Assembly (NCBI GenBank): GCA_022821805.1
Contig: JAJECX010000044.1
Span: forward strand, 171,304-235,303
Source: Anaerolineae bacterium
GTDB taxonomy: Bacteria > Chloroflexota > Anaerolineae > Aggregatilineales > Phototrophicaceae
Length of the DNA stretch: 64,000 nt
Reading direction: 5' to 3'
This document shows, piece by piece, positions 1-7,783 of the stretch. Numbering within the stretch: the stretch's first letter is position 1; each line of letters opens with the position of its first letter. Under the pieces are notes generated by a model. It was given only the letters and a program-made list of their open reading frames with translations. It was not told the DNA's origin and did not search any database. Made by a program: the position numbers and the translations under genes.

Positions 1-1010
1 TGGCGGTTCCGTTAGCGCGCTATCTTAGCTTCCGCTTTGGCATAACGTCGGTGCCCGGCGGCCGCCGCCAAGAGCGCATCGCCATGCCAAAGCTCGGCGG
101 CTTGGCGATATTCGTCGGTTTTACCGTTGCCATCATCCTGGCGCAGTTCATACCTATAGAGCGGGGCGATCCCTTTGAAATCGTTCGTTTGAGCGGGTTG
201 ATCCTCGGCGGAACGGTGATCTTCGTCCTCGGCGTAATCGACGATATTTTCGGCTTGAATTGGTTTCAGATCTTTCTTGGACAAATACTTACTTCGGCGA
301 TTGCCATCATCTTTCAAATCTTTATCGCCTTCTTCAATAATCCTATAACCGGCCTGCAAACCGGAGAATGGTCGCCTATCGTGACTGTCGCGCTGACCAT
401 GTTCTGGTTGGTGCTGATGATGAATACGGTCAATCTAGTCGACGGTTCGGATGGGCTGGCTGGCGGCGTCGCGCTGATCGCCGCGCTTGTCCTATTTCTC
501 AACAGCGCTTATCGGCAGGAGCCGCCGCAGACGAGCGTCAGCTTGCTGCCCTTGGCGTTAAGCGGCGCGCTTGTTGGTTTTCTTTTGCATAACTTTTATC
601 CGGCTCGTGTATATATGGGCGGAAGCGCCTGGTTTCTGGGCTATCTGCTCGGCACGTTGAGCATCATTGGCGGCGCGAAGATGGCGACGATCCTTTTGGT
701 GATGGGTTTGCCGCTGATGGACTTGGGCTGGCAAATCGTCAACCGCGTTCGTCACGGGAACAATCCTTTTCGCGGAGACCGCGGTCATCTGCACTTCCGT
801 CTGCTTGACAGCGGAATCTTCACGCCAAGGCAGATCGCGCTTGCCTACTATTCGATTTGCGCATTTTTTGGATTTCTTACGCTGGTGACCACCAGTCAGA
901 TGTTCAAGTTCATCGCCTTCGCCTTCATGCTGATATGCATCGCGATTGGCTTCATCGCTGTCGGACGAATTTCGGCGCTTCACGATGACGGCGGCGTATC
1001 GTCGTATTGA
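1..1010 (+). CDS. Polyprenyl-phosphate sugar-1-phosphate transferase (WecA/MraY family), 5' end cut by window
   Basis: Integral membrane enzyme that would transfer a sugar-1-phosphate from a UDP-sugar to undecaprenyl phosphate, the first step of a lipid-linked glycan. The frame is open to base 3 with no stop, and the conserved cytoplasmic stretch (VPGGRR, then MPKLGG) begins about 16 codons into the window, so the true start lies outside; the GTG at 51 is internal. Visible family motifs are the Asp pair in VIDDIFG, NLVDGSDGLAGG (metal-binding DGxDGL) and HLHFRLLD near the C-terminus, with about ten hydrophobic segments. The lysine usually found after the Asp-pair motif is not obvious here. 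It could prime the surface glycan made by the cluster at 28-41 kb, but WecA, TagO and MraY-like roles cannot be separated by eye. Its 3' end overlaps the convergent gene by 31 bp. Confidence 0.88.
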   Translation, partial: AVPLARYLSFRFGITSVPGGRRQERIAMPKLGGLAIFVGFTVAIILAQFIPIERGDPFEIVRLSGLILGGTVIFVLGVIDDIFGLNWFQIFLGQILTSAIAIIFQIFIAFFNNPITGLQTGEWSPIVTVALTMFWLVLMMNTVNLVDGSDGLAGGVALIAALVLFLNSAYRQEPPQTSVSLLPLALSGALVGFLLHNFYPARVYMGGSAWFLGYLLGTLSIIGGAKMATILLVMGLPLMDLGWQIVNRVRHGNNPFRGDRGHLHFRLLDSGIFTPRQIALAYYSICAFFGFLTLVTTSQMFKFIAFAFMLICIAIGFIAVGRISALHDDGGVSSY

Positions 1011-2530
1011 TCTTCGTCGTCGGCAAAGACTTCCTCATCATCGAGCGGCTCATAGGTGAGTTCGTCGTCTCTGGACAGAGTCGATGCGCTATCATCGTTC
1101 GCGCCGCTCGCGGACGGTTTCGGCGCTGGACGTGTCCTTCTGGCCCGGACGCGCGGCTGCACGTCGCGTCCCTCGCCTTCGCTATCACTTGCCGATACCC
1201 GGTCTGAATTTGCTGGCGAGATATCCGCCGTATCCGGTTCGCCAAAAGAGCGGGTCTTCATCGAAAAGGGGCGCGGGAAAAACTCTCCGCTTGCTCGCTT
1301 GTCGCCTTGGTCGGTCATGTCATCGTCAGCATGTCGACCGGACGAAGCCCTTGCGAATGGGCGGCTGAACGGCGCAAGCGGATCGTCCACTGGTCTGCCA
1401 GTTGCGGCGGCTGGCGGGTGAGCGGCAGACGATAGATCTTCATTCTCCGTCGTTGTCCTATCATCAATTCTGCGTTCAGCGGTATTTAGTTGAACCGGCG
1501 CCGATTGCTCAAGCGAAACGGTCGATCGCGGCGTCGAGCCCGGGGCATGCGCAAGGGATTCGGAATATGGCGACGCATCCACATCGCTGTCATTAATGTT
1601 CAATACCGCGACGATGCTGCGGCTGACTGGTTCTCTGCCGGGTGGACCTGGAATCGGCAGCTTCAAGTCATAAACTGAGCGGATGATTTCAGCGCGCTTG
1701 CTTTCCGGCTGCTGTTGTTTACGAGCCGCCAGTCTCTTCCGCGTCTGTACACGCTTGTGTTCGTGCGCTTCCTGCCGCGACATCGTGATCATTTTGCCGT
1801 CGGCGAAGGTGGCGCTTTTGCCAGTCAAGCGCTCGATTAATGATTCCAGGGCGCCTAATCCAAGCACGACAACGACATCAATAAGAATGACCTGCAGTGC
1901 CACCAGGATGAGGCTGCCGACCAAGATCTCGACTCCGCGCGCGATGGCAACCTCAATTGCGCCGCCGACCCGCCAGGCGAACAAGAGCGATGCGGCCAGC
2001 GCCAGAATCAAGACGCTCTTGCGCCGGGCGCTCAGCCGGGTGTTCTGGCTGGGAACCATCGTGTTGGCTACGGTAAATGCCAGGTAGAACCAGAGCCAAA
2101 AGTCAGCTGTTCCAGTGAGGCGGGTGACGGCGCGCGCCAGCTCATCAATGGATCCCGCTGGCGAGAGAATGGCGGCCTCCTGCAGGCGAAAGATATGCGC
2201 GGCAATCGCCCATAGGCAGACCATACCGGCGATCAGCGGCGCAAGTCTGATCAGCGCATATCGAAGATTGCCCGCTTGCGGCGATACGCGGATGAAGTTC
2301 AGGCGCAATTCGCCAATTTCCTGCCGCTCGGGGAAGTCCACTGCGCGATCGGCGCGCACGCCGATCAGCCCGGCGATCAACCATACAGTTAATTCATGCA
2401 GCAGTATGCCTGGCAGAAAGAGAATGTAATAGAGAATGGTGGTGGTCTGAAAGTTGTTTGTGATCAACCAGCCGACTTTGAATATATGCTGATGCAGCCA
2501 GCGCTCAATCTGGCGGAATAATGCGATCAA
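980..2530 (-). CDS. Membrane protein with M50-like HEL motif and long acidic C-terminal tail, function unknown
   Basis: About 516 residues. The first 230 are strongly hydrophobic, with about six segments. The rest is polar, proline-rich, very acidic at the end and probably disordered. Residues 40-56 (PGILLHELTVW and onward) resemble membrane metallopeptidases that read HELSHW, but the second histidine of HExxH is Val49, so peptidase activity is doubtful. The start is uncertain. TTG at 2530 has a poor ribosome site. The frame stays open upstream, and a CTG at 2575 sits 7 nt after AAAGGA inside the tpiA end; using it would add a hydrophobic N-terminus. The gene lies 31 bp after tpiA and may be the last gene of the glycolytic transcript. 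It overlaps the convergent sugar transferase by 31 bp. No firm function. Confidence 0.75.
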   Translation of the reverse strand: MIALFRQIERWLHQHIFKVGWLITNNFQTTTILYYILFLPGILLHELTVWLIAGLIGVRADRAVDFPERQEIGELRLNFIRVSPQAGNLRYALIRLAPLIAGMVCLWAIAAHIFRLQEAAILSPAGSIDELARAVTRLTGTADFWLWFYLAFTVANTMVPSQNTRLSARRKSVLILALAASLLFAWRVGGAIEVAIARGVEILVGSLILVALQVILIDVVVVLGLGALESLIERLTGKSATFADGKMITMSRQEAHEHKRVQTRKRLAARKQQQPESKRAEIIRSVYDLKLPIPGPPGREPVSRSIVAVLNINDSDVDASPYSESLAHAPGSTPRSTVSLEQSAPVQLNTAERRIDDRTTTENEDLSSAAHPPAAATGRPVDDPLAPFSRPFARASSGRHADDDMTDQGDKRASGEFFPRPFSMKTRSFGEPDTADISPANSDRVSASDSEGEGRDVQPRVRARRTRPAPKPSASGANDDSASTLSRDDELTYEPLDDEEVFADDEDQYDDTPPSS

Positions 2531-2561
2531 AAGCCCCAGAGCGCAGACTAACGCGAGAAAA

Positions 2562-3350
2562 TCAAGCGTTCGCAGATCGGCGTCCTTTCACACGCGATGC
2601 AATTTCAATCAGTGCCGCAAAGTCATTGGCGACGAGCGAAGCCCCGCCAACCAAGGCGCCGTCGATATTTGGCTGCGCCATGAACTCTTCCATATTTTCG
2701 GGTTTTACGCTGCCGCCATACTGAATGCGAACCTCTTCCGCGGCGTCCATTCCGAAAAGCTCGGATACGGTATCTCGCACGGCCGTCTTAATGATGTCGT
2801 CCGCGATTTCTCCACTTGCGCTCCTGCCAGTGCCGATCGCCCAAATCGGCTCATAAGCGATTACCACTCTTGACATGTCGTCGGGCGCAAGACCATCCAG
2901 CGCCGCTCTAACTTGGGAGCGAACGAAGGGCACGGTTTCGCCCGCTTCGTTTTGCTCCAGGCTTTCGCCAACGGCGACGATCGGTTTCAAGCCGGCAGCC
3001 AGAATCGCCTTTGCTTTCCGGTTCACATTCTCATCAGTTTCGTTTAGAAACGCTCGACACTCCGAATGACCAATGATCGCGTAATCCACATGAGGCGCCA
3101 GCATCGAAGCTGAAACCTGCGACGTGTATGCGCCGCTCGTTTCCCAATGGGCATCCTGCGACGCCGCTTTGACAGACGACCCGCGCAGTTCCGCAGCGAC
3201 CGCAGCAAGCGCGAGGAACGTAGGCGCGACAACCCGCTCAACATCGTCGAATTCGCCGATCATCGGCGTCAATTCGCGGACGAAGGCGACCGCTTCATCC
3301 GGCGTCTTGTTCATCTTCCAGTTGCCCGCGATTACTGGCTTTCTCGCCAT
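2562..3350 (-). CDS. tpiA: Triosephosphate isomerase
   Basis: Interconverts dihydroxyacetone phosphate and glyceraldehyde 3-phosphate in glycolysis, in the cytoplasm. The TIM-barrel signature is complete: NWKMNK near the N-terminus (catalytic Lys), IIGHSECR (catalytic His) and AYEPIWAIGTG (catalytic Glu), followed by the phosphate-binding YGGSVKPEN and DGALVGGASL. At 262 residues it is a normal length. I place the start at ATG 3350 because AGGAG lies about 7 nt upstream; a longer version from 3386 would add 12 unconserved residues. The gene follows pgk by about 105 bp on the same strand and precedes the membrane protein at 980-2530. Confidence 0.97.
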   Translation of the reverse strand: MARKPVIAGNWKMNKTPDEAVAFVRELTPMIGEFDDVERVVAPTFLALAAVAAELRGSSVKAASQDAHWETSGAYTSQVSASMLAPHVDYAIIGHSECRAFLNETDENVNRKAKAILAAGLKPIVAVGESLEQNEAGETVPFVRSQVRAALDGLAPDDMSRVVIAYEPIWAIGTGRSASGEIADDIIKTAVRDTVSELFGMDAAEEVRIQYGGSVKPENMEEFMAQPNIDGALVGGASLVANDFAALIEIASRVKGRRSANA

Positions 3351-3455
3351 TACTTGCTCCTCATGTGAAGTGGGACCCTGTTTCATTTCTACACCGTTTG
3401 CGCCAAATGCGCCAACAGCTTGCGGTGACCTCGCTTGGTATTCGGATTGCTGCGC

Positions 3456-4643
3456 CTAATGCTCCGCAATAGCTTCAATGCCCGGTAGCGCTTTGCCTTC
3501 AAGCAGTTCAAGGCTGGCGCCGCCGCCGGTGGATATGTGAGACATTTGCGGCGCCAGGCCAGCTTGTTCGACCGCCGCCGCCGAATCACCGCCGCCAATG
3601 ATTGTGGTTGCGCCCTGCGCCGTCGCCTCGGCGAGCGCTCGCGCCACACCAACGGTGCCCAGAGCGAAATTCGGCATTTCAAACACACCCATCGGTCCGT
3701 TCCACACAACGGTCTTTGCGCTAGCAATCTCTTGCGCAAACCTGTCAATCGTCCGCGGACCGATATCGAGCGATTGCCAGCGGGCGGGCACATCGGAAGT
3801 GGCTGGCGCTAGCTGTTGAGCGGCATCATTGCTGAATGAGTCGGCAATTCGCTGATCCAGCGGCAGGACTAGCTTGGCGCCGGCCGTATTCAGTATGCGG
3901 CGCGCGATATCCAGCGCCTCCGTTTCCACTAGCGAATCGGCCATTTCGCGGCCTTGCGCAGCGAAGAAGGTGTTCGCCATGCCACCGCCGACCAGCAGTC
4001 TATCGACCTTGCCCAAGAGCGCGTCGATGACGTCGATCTTGCCGGAGACTTTCGCGCCGCCCAAAATAGCCACGAAGGGCCGCTTCGGGTCCTCAAGGGC
4101 GGTGGCCAGATAGTTTATTTCGTTTTCCAGCAGCAGGCCCGCGACGGCGAGCAAATGCGCCGCCACACCAACGTTGGACGCATGGGCGCGATGCGCCGTT
4201 CCAAAGGCGTCATTGATAAAGATGTCGCCGTGTTGCGCCAGTTTCGCGGCGAACGTCGGATTGTTGCTGGTTTCTCCGCGATGAAACCGCGTATTCTCCA
4301 GCAAGATCACGCCGCCAGTTGGCAAGGCATTGATGGCGCTTTCGCTTTCGGTTCCAATGCAGTCCGGAGAGAAGGCGACATTGTCTCCAAGCAGCTGAGC
4401 GAGGACCGGCGCGACCGGCGCCAGCGACATGGCTGGCACATGCTCACCTTTTGGTCGCCCGAGATGCGACAGCAGGATGAGCGCTTGCGGTTTGCAACTC
4501 AGAATATGCCTCAGCGTGGGCAAGGAGGCGCGAATGCGCGTCGTGTCCGTGATGGTATCGCCGTCCAGCGGCACATTGAAATCGACGCGAACCAGCACGC
4601 GTTTTCCGCATAGGTCCACATCGCGAACGGTCAATTTGTCCAT
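3456..4643 (-). CDS. pgk: Phosphoglycerate kinase
   Basis: Transfers the acyl phosphate of 1,3-bisphosphoglycerate to ADP in glycolysis. At 395 residues it is full length. Motifs are RVLVRVDFNVPLDG at the N-terminus (substrate-binding Asp and Asn), LLSHLGRPKG, a FVAILGGAKVSGKI segment, VVWNGPMGVFE and GGGDSAAAVE for nucleotide binding, and HISTGGGASLELLEGK at the C-terminus. The ribosome site GGGAG precedes the ATG. A strong terminator-like hairpin at 4664-4687 lies between gap and pgk, so pgk may have its own promoter or be expressed by partial readthrough from gap. Confidence 0.97.
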   Translation of the reverse strand: MDKLTVRDVDLCGKRVLVRVDFNVPLDGDTITDTTRIRASLPTLRHILSCKPQALILLSHLGRPKGEHVPAMSLAPVAPVLAQLLGDNVAFSPDCIGTESESAINALPTGGVILLENTRFHRGETSNNPTFAAKLAQHGDIFINDAFGTAHRAHASNVGVAAHLLAVAGLLLENEINYLATALEDPKRPFVAILGGAKVSGKIDVIDALLGKVDRLLVGGGMANTFFAAQGREMADSLVETEALDIARRILNTAGAKLVLPLDQRIADSFSNDAAQQLAPATSDVPARWQSLDIGPRTIDRFAQEIASAKTVVWNGPMGVFEMPNFALGTVGVARALAEATAQGATTIIGGGDSAAAVEQAGLAPQMSHISTGGGASLELLEGKALPGIEAIAEH

Positions 4644-4663
4644 GAGTCGGCTCCCTTTAACGC

Positions 4664-4687
4664 AAAAAGGCGAGGAGCTCCCCGCCT
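4664..4687 (-). terminator. Rho-independent terminator or attenuator between gap and pgk
   Basis: On the minus strand the arms AGGCGGGGAG and CTCCTCGCCT pair over up to ten positions with one G-T wobble (the innermost pairs must open to form a loop), followed by five T residues. It lies 24 bp after the gap stop codon and 21 bp before the pgk start, so it would end or lower transcription leaving gap. Confidence 0.75.
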
Positions 4688-4710
4688 AATGCTTGACTCG
4701 CCGATATTGG

Positions 4711-5718
4711 CTATAGACGGTCGCCAACAAACTTCGTCAGATCGGCCGTCCGACAAGAGTAACCCCACTCGTTGTCATACCAGGTGATGACTTTCACCAG
4801 GTTGCCTGCCACATCCGTTGCCAGGGCATCAATGACGCTGGAATGCGGATTGCCGATATAATCGGTCGAAACGAGCGGCTCGTGTGATACATTGAGGTAG
4901 CCACGCATGGGACCGGCGGAAGCTTCTTCAAACGCGTCGATCAGTTCAGATTTATCCGGTGCGCGGTCCACCGAGGCGACGAAATCCACCAGCGAGCCGG
5001 TCGGCGTCGGCACGCGAACCGCCATGCCGTCGAACTTGCCCTTCAGCTCTGGCACGACAAGGGCAACCGCTTGCGCCGCGCCTGTACTCGTTGGGATCAT
5101 GTTTACGGCCGCCGCTCGCGCTCGACGCAAGTCGCTATGCGGCAAGTCCAGGATCATTTGGTCATTGGTATAGCTGTGGATTGTGGTCATGAATCCTTGC
5201 TGAATGCCAAAAGCGTCATTGACGACTTTGGCGGCCGGCGCAAGACAATTGGTGGTGCAAGACGCGTTCGACAGCACATGATGCGAGTCGGAATCATACC
5301 AGTCCTGATTGACGCCGAGCACAATCGTAATGTCCTCGTTCTTGGCTGGCGCCGAGATTATGACCTTTTTAGCGCCTGCATCGATATGCTTCGAGGCGCT
5401 GGCTTTGTCGCGAAAGATGCCGGTGCTCTCAATGACGACATCCACTCCCAATTCGCCCCAGGGCAATTGCGCCGGGTCGCGCTCCGAGAGTGCTTTGATT
5501 TCGTCACCGTCTACCACCAGAGCGCCGTCAGTCGCCTCGACGGCGCCTGGGTAGACGCCGTAATTTGAGTCATAACGGAAGAGATGCGCCATCGTATTCA
5601 AATCGCCAAGATCGTTGAAGGCGATCACATCTATGTCGTCGGCGTAGTATTCGCGGATCGCTTTCAGTACCTGCCGGCCGATTCGTCCAAATCCGTTGAT
5701 GCCGACTCGAATCGTCAT
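4711..5718 (-). CDS. gap: Glyceraldehyde-3-phosphate dehydrogenase, type I
   Basis: Oxidises and phosphorylates glyceraldehyde 3-phosphate with NAD(P)+, in the cytoplasm. The protein starts MTIRVGINGFGRIGR (Rossmann fold). The active-site cysteine is in SNASCTTNCLAP, the catalytic histidine is in the HSYTNDQ segment, and the C-terminal WYDNEWGYS motif is present. At 335 residues it is typical. The open frame extends upstream to 5955, but the first 79 codons are unconserved, and GGAGAGGAAGAA lies directly before ATG 5718, which decides the start. It heads the gap, pgk, tpiA run. The 233 bp upstream (to 5951) holds no promoter I would defend. Confidence 0.97.
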   Translation of the reverse strand: MTIRVGINGFGRIGRQVLKAIREYYADDIDVIAFNDLGDLNTMAHLFRYDSNYGVYPGAVEATDGALVVDGDEIKALSERDPAQLPWGELGVDVVIESTGIFRDKASASKHIDAGAKKVIISAPAKNEDITIVLGVNQDWYDSDSHHVLSNASCTTNCLAPAAKVVNDAFGIQQGFMTTIHSYTNDQMILDLPHSDLRRARAAAVNMIPTSTGAAQAVALVVPELKGKFDGMAVRVPTPTGSLVDFVASVDRAPDKSELIDAFEEASAGPMRGYLNVSHEPLVSTDYIGNPHSSVIDALATDVAGNLVKVITWYDNEWGYSCRTADLTKFVGDRL

Positions 5719-5951
5719 TTCTTCCTCTCCTTCATCGCCATGCGATCGCGTCTGACAATTTTGCTGAAAGCTTAGTACAGAGCGCGCAAGAATAGAATGC
5801 TGAATAGCGACATCGAGACACTTGCGGGAGCGCTCGCGCGCATATGCTGGCCGTATATTATGCTGTCGCGAAAATGTAATGCTTGGCCGGCCGCGACGAT
5901 GAGTGGCGACAGCGATAATACGATGCCCCTGTGAGCAGAGTCCGCCGTCTT

Positions 5952-6824
5952 TCAATTCGCGAAAGCCAGCAACTCAGACAGCCGGACCGGCTGCATATTC
6001 CAGTTGCGAAGCAGGTTGAGACTAGGTTCAATCGCAAGCAGCGCCGACTTGACTGTGTGGTGGAGGATGATGGTGCCCGGACGCAGGTAGCCTCTATAGT
6101 TCTTCAAAATTGTGTCTACGCAGACTTCGGGACATTGCTGCTCGGCGCAAACGCCATCCTTCAAATTCGGACCCCAGACGCGCGCGTACGAATCGTAACT
6201 CGCTTGGGATTTGCATTCGCAGGTTTTGTCCTCGTTTCGCTTGGCGCAAATCGCGTCCTGCGAATCTAAGCCCCATAGAATCAGCGGCATGCTATAGCGT
6301 GCCGAGAGTTCCTTCAGCGCATCGGTGACGTGACCGTAGGGCGGACGGATGCCGATCGGCCGAAATTGGGATCCGAGCGCGCGCCGCATCACGCGCAGCG
6401 TTGGTTCCATCTCTTCGTCGATTAGCTGCTGGAGGCTCATGTCTGTGATGACGCGGTGCGTAAAGAGGTGACAGCCAAATTCATGCCCCATATCGCGCAA
6501 GCGCGGATACAAGTTTTCATAGCCCGGGTTCGGTCGCTCTAGATTGTTGAGTACTGCGCGTCCGGCGGGAAATAGCGTCAAGCGAACATTGCGCCGCTGG
6601 TATTCGCGTCCGATGCGCAGGGTATAATATTCGCTCCAAAGATCATCGTAGGTGAGGCAAACCTTGCGCTGTTCGGTGCGAACCTGGCGGATGACCAGTA
6701 CGTCGCTGGCATCGGAAGAATGCGCTTTCAAGCCGAGGACAGTCGCCAGCGACGCGCCCGCTCCCCATTGCAAGAACTGGCGCCGCGTTATAGTCGATGT
6801 TGATTCCGGTCTGGAGACTGGCAA
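5952..6824 (-). CDS. Tat-exported polysaccharide deacetylase (CE4 family) with cysteine-rich insert
   Basis: The CE4 family removes acetyl groups from cell-surface sugars such as peptidoglycan or chitin-like glycans. The N-terminus has a twin-arginine signal (TRRQFLQW then a hydrophobic stretch). Family motifs are TYDD (metal and base Asp60/61), H119 and H123 in HLFTH, RPPYG at 160-164, LWGLDSQD around 184-190 and ILHHT at 253-257. Residues 190-236 form an unusual insert with six cysteines (193, 202, 204, 226, 231, 235) that could form disulfides or bind metal. The start is TTG at 6824, supported by GAGG 7 nt upstream. It stands alone; the native substrate is not known. Confidence 0.85.
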   Translation of the reverse strand: MPVSRPESTSTITRRQFLQWGAGASLATVLGLKAHSSDASDVLVIRQVRTEQRKVCLTYDDLWSEYYTLRIGREYQRRNVRLTLFPAGRAVLNNLERPNPGYENLYPRLRDMGHEFGCHLFTHRVITDMSLQQLIDEEMEPTLRVMRRALGSQFRPIGIRPPYGHVTDALKELSARYSMPLILWGLDSQDAICAKRNEDKTCECKSQASYDSYARVWGPNLKDGVCAEQQCPEVCVDTILKNYRGYLRPGTIILHHTVKSALLAIEPSLNLLRNWNMQPVRLSELLAFAN

Positions 6825-7060
6825 GCGCTACCTCTGAGTTATGTACATTGAAGTGGCGGGTATCGGCGGTCGGGATTCAGATATGGCGCAGGTCAAAGGT
6901 GAAACGAGCGCATCAACCAGGACTTACGGCAAATCATTATCCTTTGCCGCTGAAACCCTGCAATTGAACGAAGGTAACACATTCGCTGTTCTTTCACAAC
7001 AATAGGCGCAACTTTGTCGCGTAAAACGCTCGATGCGCGAAGAGCGGCCAACGCAATGCT

Positions 7061-7783
7061 TCAGACTCTCGGCCGAAACCGCCTTTCGGAGATTGCCAGC
7101 AGCATGAGGATCAGCCCCGCGAGGACGAATGTGAACGCGGCGAGGGCAAAAGCGGCTTCAACAAAGAGTTGTTCCGGGTACAGGCGAATCAGGCTGTCAG
7201 AGAAAGGAAAGCGCCAAGTTCCCTCGGCAAAGAAAAGCTCGTGAAAGATTTCAAATGCCCGATCCCAGGAAGCTGCGGATAGAACCGCCAGGCAGAGCAG
7301 GGAGAACATTGTGAGCAGGCAGCCTCGTCGTAAGCCAAGGCGAATGTCGGATTGCAAACGCGCGCTGTATCTGCTGGCTAATACCAAGGCGGCGCCAATA
7401 GCCAAAAGAACAGCCGCTAACGCAAATATGGTTTTTGTAATTTGCTTTACGTCAGCCATGTGACGCAATTCGCGATTGCTAAACAGCGCGCAATCGGCCG
7501 CGCCGGCTTCGATATTCCAGCATCTGTCGCCCGGCAGGCGCAATGCGGCCAGACTTTCAATCGGATCGCCATCAAAAAGGTAGCCGATGGCAATGGGTCC
7601 ATATAGAAGGCGATCTTCCAATGTAAATCCGTAGATGTCACTGGGGAAGCTCGGCCGCTGATATGCGAGCTGCAGAAACTGCTCGCTCAATAACAGTCGA
7701 GCGCCCGCGCTGGCCAAGAGAAATGGCACAGCAAGCGCAAAATAGAAGCGTACGATGAAAAGAAGGAATCGCCGGTCAGTCAT
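7061..7783 (-). CDS. TIGR01906/DUF1461 integral membrane protein
   Basis: About 240 residues starting MTDRRFLLFIVRF, with four to five hydrophobic segments, an extracytoplasmic-looking region between the first two, and the conserved-looking HMADVKQ before the second membrane segment. These features match the TIGR01906 (DUF1461) family, which has no established function. The frame is open upstream, but the correct start is ATG 7783, which overlaps the stop of the preceding spermidine-synthase-like gene (ATGACTGA), so the two are probably translationally coupled. The 236 bp downstream, before the deacetylase gene, shows nothing I can name. Confidence 0.82.
   Translation of the reverse strand: MTDRRFLLFIVRFYFALAVPFLLASAGARLLLSEQFLQLAYQRPSFPSDIYGFTLEDRLLYGPIAIGYLFDGDPIESLAALRLPGDRCWNIEAGAADCALFSNRELRHMADVKQITKTIFALAAVLLAIGAALVLASRYSARLQSDIRLGLRRGCLLTMFSLLCLAVLSAASWDRAFEIFHELFFAEGTWRFPFSDSLIRLYPEQLFVEAAFALAAFTFVLAGLILMLLAISERRFRPRV

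Noticed and set aside
3954..4613. 219-codon open frame on the plus strand opposite pgk
   Set aside because: It lies wholly antisense to a clearly identified pgk, has no ribosome site and a composition rich in Arg/Gln typical of shadow frames.
5719..5951. Promoter of gap
   Set aside because: Several AT-rich hexamers occur, but none pairs with a -35 box at correct spacing.
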